From positions 399,258 to 463,257 of the forward strand of contig VIAD01000001.1 in the NCBI GenBank assembly GCA_006546595.1: a stretch of 64,000 nt of DNA, in the 5' to 3' direction. Each line of letters opens with the position of its first letter. The stretch's first letter is position 1. This stretch comes from Moraxellaceae bacterium AER2_44_116. GTDB taxonomy: Bacteria; Pseudomonadota; Gammaproteobacteria; Pseudomonadales; Moraxellaceae. Shown piece by piece: positions 50,796 through 59,440 of the stretch. The translations under genes were made by a program, and so were the position numbers. The notes under the pieces were generated by a model. The model was not told the origin of the DNA, searched no databases, and saw only the letters and a list, made by a program, of their open reading frames with translations.

Positions 50796-51146
50796 TTAGA
50801 GTAAATCCACACCAAAACGCTTCATGATGAACGCGAAAACAGCAAAAATCACCATCATAGCAACAACAAAGACGGTCAACGCCGACCAAAAGCTAAACTT
50901 TTCGAGCAACATTGGAAAAAAGAAAAACATCGGCAATGTCGGGATGACATACCAAAACGTATAGTACGCATGATTGGCGATCTTACTGGTTGGCTGTTGG
51001 TCTAAATGCAGCCAAATTAAGGTCACAATCGTTACTAAGGGCAATGAAGCAATGAGCGCACCTAACTTATCACTGCGTTTGGCCAATTCAGAAATCAGCA
51101 CAATCACCACTGCGGTCAGTAAATATTTAACGATTATGTAGGGCAT
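50796..51146 (-). CDS. DUF3147-like small membrane protein
   Basis: The 116 residues hold four hydrophobic segments (about 4-20, 31-48, 62-82 and 87-108) with the DUF3147-like GALIASLPLVTIVTLIWLH in the second. No activity is known. The gene leads a three-gene run with lrgA and lrgB, spaced 2 bp apart, and so may take part in the same membrane or export function. Confidence 0.75.
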   Translation of the reverse strand: MPYIIVKYLLTAVVIVLISELAKRSDKLGALIASLPLVTIVTLIWLHLDQQPTSKIANHAYYTFWYVIPTLPMFFFFPMLLEKFSFWSALTVFVVAMMVIFAVFAFIMKRFGVDLL

Positions 51147-51231
51147 GTTTTTTCCTAATGTTTCTTTCGATGTTTAGATTGCTATTCACCCAAAACTCAA
51201 GAAAAATCAAACAAAATATTCGTAAAAGGGG

Positions 51232-51278
51232 CTTCGACTCCGCTCAGCCAACACCTAGCTCCCTGAGCGGAGTCGAAG
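51232..51278. repeat. CTTCGACTCCGCTCAG palindromic repeat, copy 2
   Basis: The same 16-bp arms as copy 1 enclose a shorter loop. It lies between hflC and the DUF3147 gene. Confidence 0.8.
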
Positions 51279-51295
51279 GGTACAGTCCCGAATAA

Positions 51296-51318
51296 GAAAA
51301 GGCGCAATGAATGCGCCT
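51296..51318 (-). terminator. Probable hflC terminator
   Basis: On the minus strand GGCGCA pairs with TGCGCC around a five-base loop and is followed by TTTTCTTATT. A MITE-like element lies between it and the hflC stop. Confidence 0.65.
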
Positions 51319-51336
51319 CTCTCAATATAACTGCTT

Positions 51337-51435
51337 AGGACTTACGCGGTTATCGCTTATTTGTTCACATTTCAGCCGCCTTATGCGGCTTTATATTCAC
51401 AAAACGCGCTAATCGCGGTGCGATGCGTAAGTCCT
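51337..51435 (-). mobile_element. MITE-like 99-bp element, copy B
   Basis: This copy is in the opposite orientation to copy A at 16911-17009 and shares the terminal AGGACTTACGC inverted repeats. It ends 6 bp after the hflC stop codon, inside the hflC 3' leader and ahead of its probable terminator. No clear target duplication is seen here. With copy A it suggests mobilisation by a transposase not in the window. Confidence 0.75.
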
Positions 51436-51441
51436 GTGCCG

Positions 51442-52311
51442 TTATTTATTCGGCTGACGCATATAACGTAAAAACTCACTATCCCCTTTTAACACCATGA
51501 TGTCATTGGGTTTATTAAAGCTATAACGATACGCCTGCATTGAGCGATAAAAACGATAAAACTCGGCATCTTTGCTAAACGAAGCAGCAGCAATCGCGGC
51601 GGCGGTTGCGTCACCTTCACCACGTAAAGTTTCTGACTGGCGATAGGCATCCGCTAACAAGACTTTTTGCTCACGATCCGCATTCGCTTTGATGGTTTCG
51701 GCTAATTCATTACCCTGCGAACGGTGTTCACGCGCCTCACGCTCGCGCTCAGTACGCATACGATTATAAATAGACTCAGAAATCGTTTCAGGAAAATCAA
51801 CTCGTTTGACACGCACATCCACCACTTGAATACCAAACTCTTTCCGCGCAATCGCGTTGGCTTCTTGGGTTAACTGCACCATCATTTGATCACGCTGACC
51901 TGCAACCACTTCATGAACTGTACGCTCTGACACCTTGTTTTTTAAGCTATCTTTCACCCGTGCCAGCAATAATAACTCTGCTTTGGATGCATCACCACTG
52001 GTAACGGTAAAGTACTTTTTCACATCAGCTACTTTCCATAACACATACGAATCCACAATCAAGAACTTGTTTTCTTGGGTTAAATACTCGGTGCGCTCGG
52101 AGTCAGTCACTTGTGTACGGGCATCAAACTTACGAATTTCATGAATCATAGGCAGTTTAAAACCTAGACCGGGTTTAAGGTCAGCATCAATAATTTCACC
52201 GAATTGTATCAATACCCCGCGTTGAGTTTCACGAATGGTATAAGCGGTACTGGATAAAATACTGAGCAACAATAACGTGATAGTCAATGCCTGCATGGTT
52301 CTTGGATTCAT
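51442..52311 (-). CDS. hflC: FtsH-modulating membrane protein HflC
   Basis: HflC with HflK forms an SPFH-domain cage around the FtsH protease in the inner membrane. The 289 residues start with one membrane segment (LTITLLLLSILSSTAYTI, about 9-26), then the SPFH domain (ETQRGVLIQFGEII to RVKRVDFPETISESIYNRM) and a coiled-coil region (REREAREHRSQG, DREQKVLLADAYR). It follows hflK by 2 bp. Confidence 0.94.
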   Translation of the reverse strand: MNPRTMQALTITLLLLSILSSTAYTIRETQRGVLIQFGEIIDADLKPGLGFKLPMIHEIRKFDARTQVTDSERTEYLTQENKFLIVDSYVLWKVADVKKYFTVTSGDASKAELLLLARVKDSLKNKVSERTVHEVVAGQRDQMMVQLTQEANAIARKEFGIQVVDVRVKRVDFPETISESIYNRMRTEREREAREHRSQGNELAETIKANADREQKVLLADAYRQSETLRGEGDATAAAIAAASFSKDAEFYRFYRSMQAYRYSFNKPNDIMVLKGDSEFLRYMRQPNK

Positions 52312-52313
52312 GA

Positions 52314-53438
52314 TTAACGACCCTCCCCACGGCCTTGACGAATACTGGGTCTAGTCACTGGCTCTTGTTCTATCGCTGACGATGGTACAGCAGCAGGACT
52401 TGCAGCGTTCATCATTTTATCTAACGGCAAATACAACATATTGTTACCCGTTGGCTCAATGACCACTTTATTGGTTTTAGCCAAGACCGACTCCATCGTT
52501 TCTAAATACAAACGCTGACGAATGACTTGTGGCGATTTTTTATACTCGACAACTAACTGGTCAAAACGAGCTGCATCCCCTTTGGCCCGATCAACCACTT
52601 CTAATTTATAACCATTGGCTTCTGCCAATAATCTAGCAGCTTGACCCCGCGCTTCAGGCACAATGCCATTAGAATAGGTTTGCGCTTGATTTTGCAGCCG
52701 CTCTTTATCTTCTTTCGCACGAATCACATCATCAAAGGCCGCTTTCACTTCTTTCGGCGGTAATGCTTCTAGAATATTAATCCCTGTGACTTGAATACCT
52801 GTTTGATAGGTTTTCAAATACTCTTGCAAACGCGGCTGGATATCACGCGCTAAGGTGGCTCGACCTTCATTCAGAATATGCGTCATCTTTGAACCACCAA
52901 CGACATGGCGCAACGCGCTTTCGGTAGCGTGTAATAAACTGGCCTCTGGGTCATTCACTTTCAACAAATAACTGACAGGCTCTAAAATACGGTATTGTAC
53001 CGTTAAGCTAATTTCAACAATGTTGGTATCTTCGGTAATCATGCGGGCATTAAGCGGAATTTGCTCAATACGTTGAATATTCACTTTTTTAACTTCATCG
53101 ACTAAGGGCATTGCCCAATGTAAGCCTGCCGTTTGTGTGCTGCTGTATTTACCAAAACGTAAAACAACCGCTTCTTCGGCTTGCTCAACGCGATAAAATC
53201 CGACCATAATCGTTAGCAGGACAACCACCACGCCTGCAATTTTAAGGGCGGTGGTATCTGAATTGCCGTTATTACCACCAAACCAACGATCAAAGTTTTT
53301 ATTGATATTCTTTAACATATCATCAATATCGGGTGGGCGTTGGCCATTGTTGGGTGGACGTTGTCCGTTACCTGAAGGTGGAGGCGTATTATTACCGCCA
53401 CCGTTATTTTGGCCATTAGTTGGCTGATTCCACGCCAT
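52314..53438 (-). CDS. hflK: FtsH-modulating membrane protein HflK
   Basis: The 374 residues begin with a Pro/Gly/Asn-rich cytoplasmic part (NNGGGNNTPPPSGNG), one membrane segment (about 66-85) and an SPFH domain (VEQAEEAVVLRFGKY, VNIQRIEQIPLNARM). A coiled coil and a C-terminal Ala/Pro/Arg-rich tail follow. HflK regulates FtsH together with HflC. The gene lies 19 bp after hflX in the canonical order. Confidence 0.94.
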   Translation of the reverse strand: MAWNQPTNGQNNGGGNNTPPPSGNGQRPPNNGQRPPDIDDMLKNINKNFDRWFGGNNGNSDTTALKIAGVVVVLLTIMVGFYRVEQAEEAVVLRFGKYSSTQTAGLHWAMPLVDEVKKVNIQRIEQIPLNARMITEDTNIVEISLTVQYRILEPVSYLLKVNDPEASLLHATESALRHVVGGSKMTHILNEGRATLARDIQPRLQEYLKTYQTGIQVTGINILEALPPKEVKAAFDDVIRAKEDKERLQNQAQTYSNGIVPEARGQAARLLAEANGYKLEVVDRAKGDAARFDQLVVEYKKSPQVIRQRLYLETMESVLAKTNKVVIEPTGNNMLYLPLDKMMNAASPAAVPSSAIEQEPVTRPSIRQGRGEGR

Positions 53439-53457
53439 AGATTTTTACCTTTACCTT

Positions 53458-54774
53458 TTACCAGTCAATGCTATTTTTTGCGGTTAAATGCACGCCCACG
53501 TCTTGTGCTTGTAAATTGACACGCCGCAACACACTTGCTAATTCCTCTTCTGATAACCGTACAGTCAGCGTCATACAACCATCTTCTTGCATGACTTCTT
53601 CTTTCACGGCATTCAGGGCAAATAATTGGGCGCGAAGTTTGGCATAATGTGGCTGTAATTGCAGGTGATAAGTGCGAATATCACCGACTAATATCTGCGC
53701 CAATGCCGTTTTCAACTCGGCAATGCCCATGCCATCACGGGCAGAAAGCCATACTTCGGCAGGCACACCTTCATCATTGAACACTAAACGCGGCTCATGG
53801 GTTTCCAAACAATCAATTTTGTTATAAACCATTAACACAGGTGTTTTATTACCAATTTCAGCCAACACTTCGTTCACCGCCGCAATTTGAATATCACGAT
53901 CCGCACTAACGGTATCAACAACGTGTAATAACAAATCTGCTTCTAAGGTTTCTTCTAAAGTTGCTCGAAATGCTTTGACTAACTGATGCGGTAAATGACG
54001 AATAAAACCAACGGTATCCGCCAAGACCACCGTACCAATACTTTCAATATCAACACGGCGCAATGTCGGGTCAAGCGTGGCAAATAACTGATCCGCCACA
54101 TAGACATCGGACTCGGTTAAACGATTAAACAGTGTAGATTTTCCCGCGTTGGTATAACCCACCAAAGAAATTGTCGGAATAGACGCTTTTTGTCGTGCGG
54201 CACGACCTTGTTGACGCGTTTGACGCACTTTTTCGAGTTTTTCGGTCAGCATCACTACGCGATTTTTTAACAATCGGCGGTCGGTTTCAAGCTGTGTTTC
54301 ACCCGGCCCACGTAGGCCGATACCGCCACCTTGACGCTCCAAGTGTGTCCAACCACGAATTAAACGCGAACTTAAATGTTTAAGTTGTGCTAACTCAACC
54401 TGCAAATTACCCTCAAAGGTGCGGGCACGTTGAGCAAAAATATCCAAAATTAAACCTGTTCGATCTAACACTCGACATTCTAAAACACGTTCTAAGTTAC
54501 GTTCTTGAGCAGGACTTAAGGCATGATTAAATAAGACTAAATCTGCTCCCGTTGCTTTGACCAACTCGGCTATTTCTTGCGCTTTACCTGAACCTGCGTA
54601 CAGTTTTGCGTCAGGTTTTTGCCGACTCCCTGTGACAACCCCTAAAATTTGCGCGCCTGCGGAGCTTGCTAATAATTGAAACTCACTTAAATCTTCATCT
54701 TGTGAATATTGTCTTAATTCTAAATGGACTAAAATGGCTTTTTCACCACCTTCATGTCGTTCAAAAAATTCCAT
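53458..54774 (-). CDS. hflX: Ribosome-associated GTPase HflX
   Basis: HflX splits stalled 70S ribosomes under stress. The 438 residues hold the N-terminal HflX domain (KLYAGSGKAQEIAEL, VLFNHALSPAQERNLE), then RGWTHLERQGGGIGLRGPG and ETQLETDRR. The GTPase domain carries G1 GYTNAGKST, G3 DTVGF and G4 NKID. It is followed by hflK and hflC; between it and hfq lies a cNMP-binding protein gene that is not part of the standard cluster. Confidence 0.97.
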   Translation of the reverse strand: MEFFERHEGGEKAILVHLELRQYSQDEDLSEFQLLASSAGAQILGVVTGSRQKPDAKLYAGSGKAQEIAELVKATGADLVLFNHALSPAQERNLERVLECRVLDRTGLILDIFAQRARTFEGNLQVELAQLKHLSSRLIRGWTHLERQGGGIGLRGPGETQLETDRRLLKNRVVMLTEKLEKVRQTRQQGRAARQKASIPTISLVGYTNAGKSTLFNRLTESDVYVADQLFATLDPTLRRVDIESIGTVVLADTVGFIRHLPHQLVKAFRATLEETLEADLLLHVVDTVSADRDIQIAAVNEVLAEIGNKTPVLMVYNKIDCLETHEPRLVFNDEGVPAEVWLSARDGMGIAELKTALAQILVGDIRTYHLQLQPHYAKLRAQLFALNAVKEEVMQEDGCMTLTVRLSEEELASVLRRVNLQAQDVGVHLTAKNSIDW

Positions 54775-54932
54775 GATTATGATCTCTGGAGGCGAAAAAG
54801 ATACGCGCGGTATAGGGGCAAGCTGATGTCGATATCGTTAATAAATAGGACTTGCATGGCATTTAATAGGGTCTTGCCTATAACAATTCAAGCGTGACTA
54901 AATAGCTTTTGCAGAATAAAACCAAAAAAACC

Positions 54933-55403
54933 TCACAAAACATTGATTAACCTCAACAACTCGCTGTCTAAATTCATGAGGCGTTCATCTAAATAACGCA
55001 GTCTTCGACTCACTTCACGTAATAAATTCATTTGAATCAGCGCAAATTGTTCAAGGTGCGTCTCATATAACAAAAACAAGGTTTGATTACTTAACTCTAA
55101 TGCTAAACAGGGTTCTAAAGCTAACACCGAGGCACTACGGGGATTCAAATCAATCAACGTCATCTCGCCAAAACAATCACCACGCGCCAACTGTCGTAGT
55201 TTTAAATTTTGGCCTTTCACCACCAATGCAGTGCCACTTTCCAAAATAAATAACGAATTCCCTTCGTCCCCTTCTCGAAAAAAATACTCGCCCTCATCGA
55301 CAACAACCTCTGGACAGTGCTGAATTAAAAAAGCCAATGCCTGCTCATTCATGCCACCAAAGACGGGCATAGCTTGCAACCATGTGAGATAGTGATTATC
55401 CAT
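54933..55403 (-). CDS. Stand-alone cyclic-nucleotide-binding-domain protein
   Basis: I take ATG 55403 (MDNHYLTWLQAMPVFGGM), 7 nt behind GGGAG; 156 residues. Residues 12-130 form a single cNMP-binding fold: GEYFFREGDEGNSLFILESG and the phosphate-binding cassette GDCFGEMTLIDLNPRSASV. No HTH or kinase domain follows, only a helical tail (REVSRRLRYLDERLMNLDSELL). Partners and ligand are unknown. It sits between hfq and hflX, which are adjacent in most relatives. Confidence 0.8.
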   Translation of the reverse strand: MDNHYLTWLQAMPVFGGMNEQALAFLIQHCPEVVVDEGEYFFREGDEGNSLFILESGTALVVKGQNLKLRQLARGDCFGEMTLIDLNPRSASVLALEPCLALELSNQTLFLLYETHLEQFALIQMNLLREVSRRLRYLDERLMNLDSELLRLINVL

Positions 55404-55457
55404 AATTACGCTCCCATGCAGTTTTGACACACATTCATCTATCCATTAAGAACAAAA

Positions 55458-55484
55458 AAAATGCCGCTTCGTCAGCGGCATTTT
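55458..55484 (-). terminator. Terminator after hfq
   Basis: AAAATGCCGCT pairs with AGCGGCATTTT around a TCGTC loop, 26 bp after the hfq stop, with further T on the minus strand. Confidence 0.85.
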
Positions 55485-55509
55485 AATTAACCAAACCAAC
55501 CACAATAGA

Positions 55510-55821
55510 TTAGTAGTTTAGATCTTGGTCATCGCCTTGGTCATCATAAGGATAACCGCCGCCCATTGTGCCGCTTGTCATCGGGCCAATCGGTGCTGCT
55601 GGTGCACCAACAGGACGAGGATTACGAGACGGGACAACCGTTGAAATGGCGTGTTTATACACCATTTGGCTGACTGTATTTTTTAATAACACGACATATT
55701 GGTCGAAAGACTCAATTTGGCCTTGTAATTTAATACCGTTCACCAAGAAAATAGAAACTGGGATACGTTCTTTACGCAACGCATTCAAAAACGGGTCTTG
55801 TAGGGTTTGCCCTTTAGACAT
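55510..55821 (-). CDS. hfq: RNA chaperone Hfq
   Basis: Hfq pairs sRNAs with mRNAs. The 103 residues from ATG 55821 (MSKGQTLQDPFLNALRKER) contain both Sm motifs: VSIFLVNGIKLQGQIESFDQ and the YKHAISTVVPSR region. A second ATG directly upstream (55824), 5 nt behind GAGGAG, is equally possible. The C-terminal tail is Gly/Pro-rich and ends in an acidic tip (DDQGDDQDLNY), longer than in minimal Hfq. It follows miaA and ends in a strong terminator. Confidence 0.96.
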   Translation of the reverse strand: MSKGQTLQDPFLNALRKERIPVSIFLVNGIKLQGQIESFDQYVVLLKNTVSQMVYKHAISTVVPSRNPRPVGAPAAPIGPMTSGTMGGGYPYDDQGDDQDLNY

Positions 55822-55893
55822 CATGATAGCTCCTCTGCCAAATTAGCAGACTAAAAATTGTAATCAGTGCAAAAAAATAGTAACTCAAAAAGA

Positions 55894-56871
55894 CTAGCAA
55901 TTACCAGTCTCTAATTTGCGACTAATCTTAAAACTTTTCAAGTAATCTTGTAGGACAATCCAAATATCTTCTGTGTACAGTTGGTTAACGTCGTCTTTTA
56001 AGCCGCGTAACCATGTATGTTGACGTTTGGCTAACTGGCGCGTAGCAACAATAGCGCGAAAACGCATTTCATCTGCATCGTATAACCCGTCTAAATACTC
56101 CCATACTTGCCGATAACCAACCGAGCGAATTGCAGGTAACTCTAAATGTAAATCACCACGGGCTTTGAGTGCGCGTACTTCATCTATCAGGCCACTCGCT
56201 AGCATGAGATCAAAACGTTTTTCAATACGTTCATGCAAGACACTACGCTCTTTGGGTAATAACGCTAGCTCTAAAAGACGATATGGTAATGCTTGCGCCT
56301 CTTGTTCTTGATGAATTGCCGACAAGGGTTTGCCAGTGATGTAATACACTTCTAAAGCACGCTGTAATCGTTGAGAGTCGTTGGGTTGTAATCGTGCTGC
56401 AGTAATGGGGTCAACAGCCGCTAACTTTTGATGAATGGCTGGCCAGCCATATCTTTGTGCCTCTAAGGTAATTTCAGCACGAATAACTTCATTTGCTTCA
56501 GGTAAATTAGCCAGCCCGTCTTTTAATGCTTTGAAATATAACATCGTGCCACCCACCAACAGCGGAATACGACCTCTTGCGCTAATATCGGCCATTTCTC
56601 TTAATGCATCCGCGCGAAAATCAGCGGCAGAATAAGGCTGTGCTGGATCGCGAATATCAATTAAACGATGAGGAGCTAATGCTAATTCAGCCGCCGATGG
56701 TTTTGCCGTGCCAATGTCTAAGCCACGATAAACCATACTGGAGTCCACTGAAATGATATCAATCGGATACTCTTGTGCTAAACGTATTGCAATATCTGTT
56801 TTACCACTTGCCGTTGGCCCCATTAAAAAAATAGCAGGTGGTAATGTCAACAAAGAATGGCTCATGGGCAT
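55894..56871 (-). CDS. miaA: tRNA dimethylallyltransferase (MiaA)
   Basis: MiaA adds an isopentenyl group to A37 of tRNAs reading UNN codons. The 325 residues show the P-loop GPTASGKTDIA, DSSMVYRGLDIGTAKPS, DIRDPAQPYSAADF, GGTMLYFKAL and RSVGYRQVWEYLDG. ATG 56865 two codons later is an alternative start. It is separated from mutL by two divergently placed lipoprotein genes. Confidence 0.96.
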   Translation of the reverse strand: MPMSHSLLTLPPAIFLMGPTASGKTDIAIRLAQEYPIDIISVDSSMVYRGLDIGTAKPSAAELALAPHRLIDIRDPAQPYSAADFRADALREMADISARGRIPLLVGGTMLYFKALKDGLANLPEANEVIRAEITLEAQRYGWPAIHQKLAAVDPITAARLQPNDSQRLQRALEVYYITGKPLSAIHQEQEAQALPYRLLELALLPKERSVLHERIEKRFDLMLASGLIDEVRALKARGDLHLELPAIRSVGYRQVWEYLDGLYDADEMRFRAIVATRQLAKRQHTWLRGLKDDVNQLYTEDIWIVLQDYLKSFKISRKLETGNC

Positions 56872-57138
56872 TTATCATCATAAAAAATAAGCGGTTATTT
56901 TAAGTCAGCTCAATCGTTAAACCCAAGTGTTCTATTTCTAATGTCACATTTTTGCGTTAATCTGCTTCTTAGGCTCTGATAGCGACAAATACGGTAAAAA
57001 ATTTATTTTTTTATGCGTCTCTTATGCGTATTTTCTCATCGTTAGCACGATTACAGATTGCCGTATTACCTAACACACATTAGAGTTAGAACATCCTAAT
57101 TTTAATTCTATATAACAACATTTAGGGAACATCTTTCA

Positions 57139-58167
57139 ATGGCTACTTTTCGCACGACTTATCGACTCAGCATTTTGTCGATGGCACTTCTGAGTGCTGC
57201 TTGCTCTCCCAATCGACTGATTGGTAATCAGGTTAATCATTTTTCTTTGCAAAATGTCCTGCCTGTGGTGATGAAAACCGACGATATTCCAATGGTTTGC
57301 CACGCCAACGAAACGAATACGCCGTTATTGATGTCGTTCGCTCCGTTTGGCGTTGATGTTAACATGCTATTAGCGTTTGGCTATTCTGGCGCATCTGCCT
57401 GTACCGCCAGTGAAGCGCATGAAAAAGAATTGTGGTCGATGCAAGCCGAGAAACAAGGTTTGATTTACATGGCACAAGATGCCCGCATTGCTCAACAATT
57501 ACTCAATCGTGATGCAGGTAAACGCCAACTGAAAGCCTATAAACACGCCGCAGAATATTTTAAGATCAACTATCAATATGAGATGGGCGAAGGCAAATGC
57601 CCCAATATCAAAGATGATAACGAACAACTGTTATTAATCATTGGTGCAACCTCTGGCCTCCAAGCCTTAAAAAACGATATTGCTTCAGGACGTTTAGTCG
57701 ATTTCGACATGGGCTTACCTGCCAAAATTGGCCGTGCGATGAGTTGTTTAGATAATGAAAAATGGTGGGGTGAACCCAAAGCAATTCAAGCGGGGTTGAC
57801 TGTCATTTTACCTAAAGATGCCGAAGCCGAAGCCGAAGGCTGGAAAGCATTGCAAGATGCCACCGATATTGGCTTGCAAACAGGTGTCCGTTTAAGTCAC
57901 GCGACTTATGCGAGCATTGCCAGCATGAAGGGTCGGGAAGATCATTTGCGTGACTCCTTAAAACGCTTTGAGTCGATTCCTGTCGCTACATTAAATAGCC
58001 AATACACCTTATTAAATGCAATGGCAGAGTTACAGGTTCGCCATATTGCGAATATTTATTGGATGAAGTACGAAGGCCATCGTGCGCCTACCGAGAATTT
58101 TAGTAAATTTTGGGATGAGCAAGAAAAGCCCTCTCAAGCATTAAACCAACTGCTTGATGATTTATAA
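57139..58167 (+). CDS. Lipoprotein resembling TRAP-associated TatT, copy 1
   Basis: The 342 residues begin with a signal peptide and lipobox LLSAAC (Cys22). The layout recalls TatT (T component of some TRAP transporters): a PLLMSFAPFGVDVNMLLAFGYSGA segment, helical pairs, a central LLLIIGATSGLQALKNDIASG and GLPAKIGRAMSCLD, and later FESIP. I recall that family only roughly. The next gene is a close paralogue (YxxNRDAG, ATYAxxASxKGR and HRAPTENxSKFWDE shared). No TRAP DctP/DctM genes are nearby, so function is open. Confidence 0.6.
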   Translation: MATFRTTYRLSILSMALLSAACSPNRLIGNQVNHFSLQNVLPVVMKTDDIPMVCHANETNTPLLMSFAPFGVDVNMLLAFGYSGASACTASEAHEKELWSMQAEKQGLIYMAQDARIAQQLLNRDAGKRQLKAYKHAAEYFKINYQYEMGEGKCPNIKDDNEQLLLIIGATSGLQALKNDIASGRLVDFDMGLPAKIGRAMSCLDNEKWWGEPKAIQAGLTVILPKDAEAEAEGWKALQDATDIGLQTGVRLSHATYASIASMKGREDHLRDSLKRFESIPVATLNSQYTLLNAMAELQVRHIANIYWMKYEGHRAPTENFSKFWDEQEKPSQALNQLLDDL

Positions 58168-58290
58168 GTGCTACTCTGGCGATTGCCAATATAAAGATAA
58201 CTTTTAATACGCTCTTAACGCTTAATCTATATCTGTGGTTAACTCCGTTAAGAGCTTTATTAATAACTATAAAAACAAGAGACTACTTCA

Positions 58291-59322
58291 ATGATTTGTT
58301 CTCGCCTCTTTTTTCGATTGACTATTGTCTCGATGGCTTTATTAAGTGCCGCCTGCTCGCCTGATCGGATGATTGGCAATCACTTACGCAGCTTTACCAT
58401 TGAACATGCTCTGCCCGTTATTCTTAAATCCGATGACATTCCTGTGATTTGTCACGCCAATGATGGTATGGCACCGTTAGTCATGTCATTTACTCAGTTT
58501 GGTGTTGAAACAGACTTGATGTTGGCATTTGGCTTGGCTGGATCGTCCATTTGTCTAGAAAATGAAGCCGTAGAAAAAGAATTATGGTCAACAATGGCGG
58601 AGCGACAAGGTTGGGCAAACACCGCAATGGACGCTCGATTGGCTCAGCAAATATTAAACAGAGATGCTGGACTACGACAAATACGCGCCTATGACCACAC
58701 GACGACTTACTTCAAAAAGAAATATGACTACACTTTCGGCGAGGGTAAGTGTCCTAAACTCAAACAAGAAGTCGAGGAATTATTACTGCTCGTTGGTGCA
58801 ACCTCTGCCCTACAAGCCTTACAAAATGATGTCTCTTCTGGCCGACTAATTAATGTTGACATGGCAATTCCACCTAAAATTGTTCGCGCGATGAGCTGTC
58901 TGGATAATCAAAAATGGTGGGGATTTCCAAAATCTGTACAAGCAGCGTTAACGGTTATTTTACCTGAAACCCCTGAAGCCGAACTTCAAGGCTGGAAAGA
59001 CTTACAAACAGCCGCCGAGGAAGGCGATAAAGCAGGTATGCGTTTAAGTCACACGACTTATGCCGTTGTTGCCAGTATTAAAGGTCGAGATGATCGTTTA
59101 AGAGATGCCTTAAAACGCTTTGAGGCTTTACCAAAAGAGCGTCTTAACAAAGATTATGTGTTGTTAGATCAATTTGCTGACTTGGTGATGCGCCATATTG
59201 CTGACCGTTTTTGGATGCGCTTTGAAGGCCACCGTGCGCCGACCGAAAACTACAGTAAATTTTGGGATGAAAAAGAGCAGCCCTCCGCTACACTTGACGC
59301 AACGATGTTAGATACGATGTGA
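58291..59322 (+). CDS. Lipoprotein resembling TRAP-associated TatT, copy 2
   Basis: This 343-residue protein is a tandem paralogue of the previous gene, similar along its whole length: signal peptide with SAACSP, APLVMSFTQFGVETDLMLAFG, LLLLVGATSALQALQND, IPPKIVRAMSCLDNQKWWG and the C-terminal EGHRAPTENYSKFWDEKEQ. The duplication is old, as many positions differ. It ends 11 bp before a palindromic repeat. Like its partner it reads against the mutL-miaA operon direction and has no recognised partner genes. Confidence 0.6.
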   Translation: MICSRLFFRLTIVSMALLSAACSPDRMIGNHLRSFTIEHALPVILKSDDIPVICHANDGMAPLVMSFTQFGVETDLMLAFGLAGSSICLENEAVEKELWSTMAERQGWANTAMDARLAQQILNRDAGLRQIRAYDHTTTYFKKKYDYTFGEGKCPKLKQEVEELLLLVGATSALQALQNDVSSGRLINVDMAIPPKIVRAMSCLDNQKWWGFPKSVQAALTVILPETPEAELQGWKDLQTAAEEGDKAGMRLSHTTYAVVASIKGRDDRLRDALKRFEALPKERLNKDYVLLDQFADLVMRHIADRFWMRFEGHRAPTENYSKFWDEKEQPSATLDATMLDTM

Positions 59323-59333
59323 TTGAGGCTTGG

Positions 59334-59401
59334 CTTCGACTCCGCTCAGCCACCACAACTCCGCTCAACCAGCATCAAATGCTCCCTGAGCGGAGTCGAA
59401 G
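59334..59401. repeat. CTTCGACTCCGCTCAG palindromic repeat, copy 3 (enlarged)
   Basis: The 16-bp arms enclose a 36-bp loop that contains a second, incomplete ACTCCGCTCAACC unit, so this copy looks like a partial internal duplication. It lies between a lipoprotein gene and mutL. Confidence 0.8.
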
Positions 59402-59440
59402 GGTTATTAAACTAACCCCAAAAGAGCATTAGGAAGTAAA

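Noticed and set aside
54840..54870. A third MITE copy suggested by AGGACTTGCA
   Set aside because: Only the first seven bases match; the rest does not align and there is no second end.
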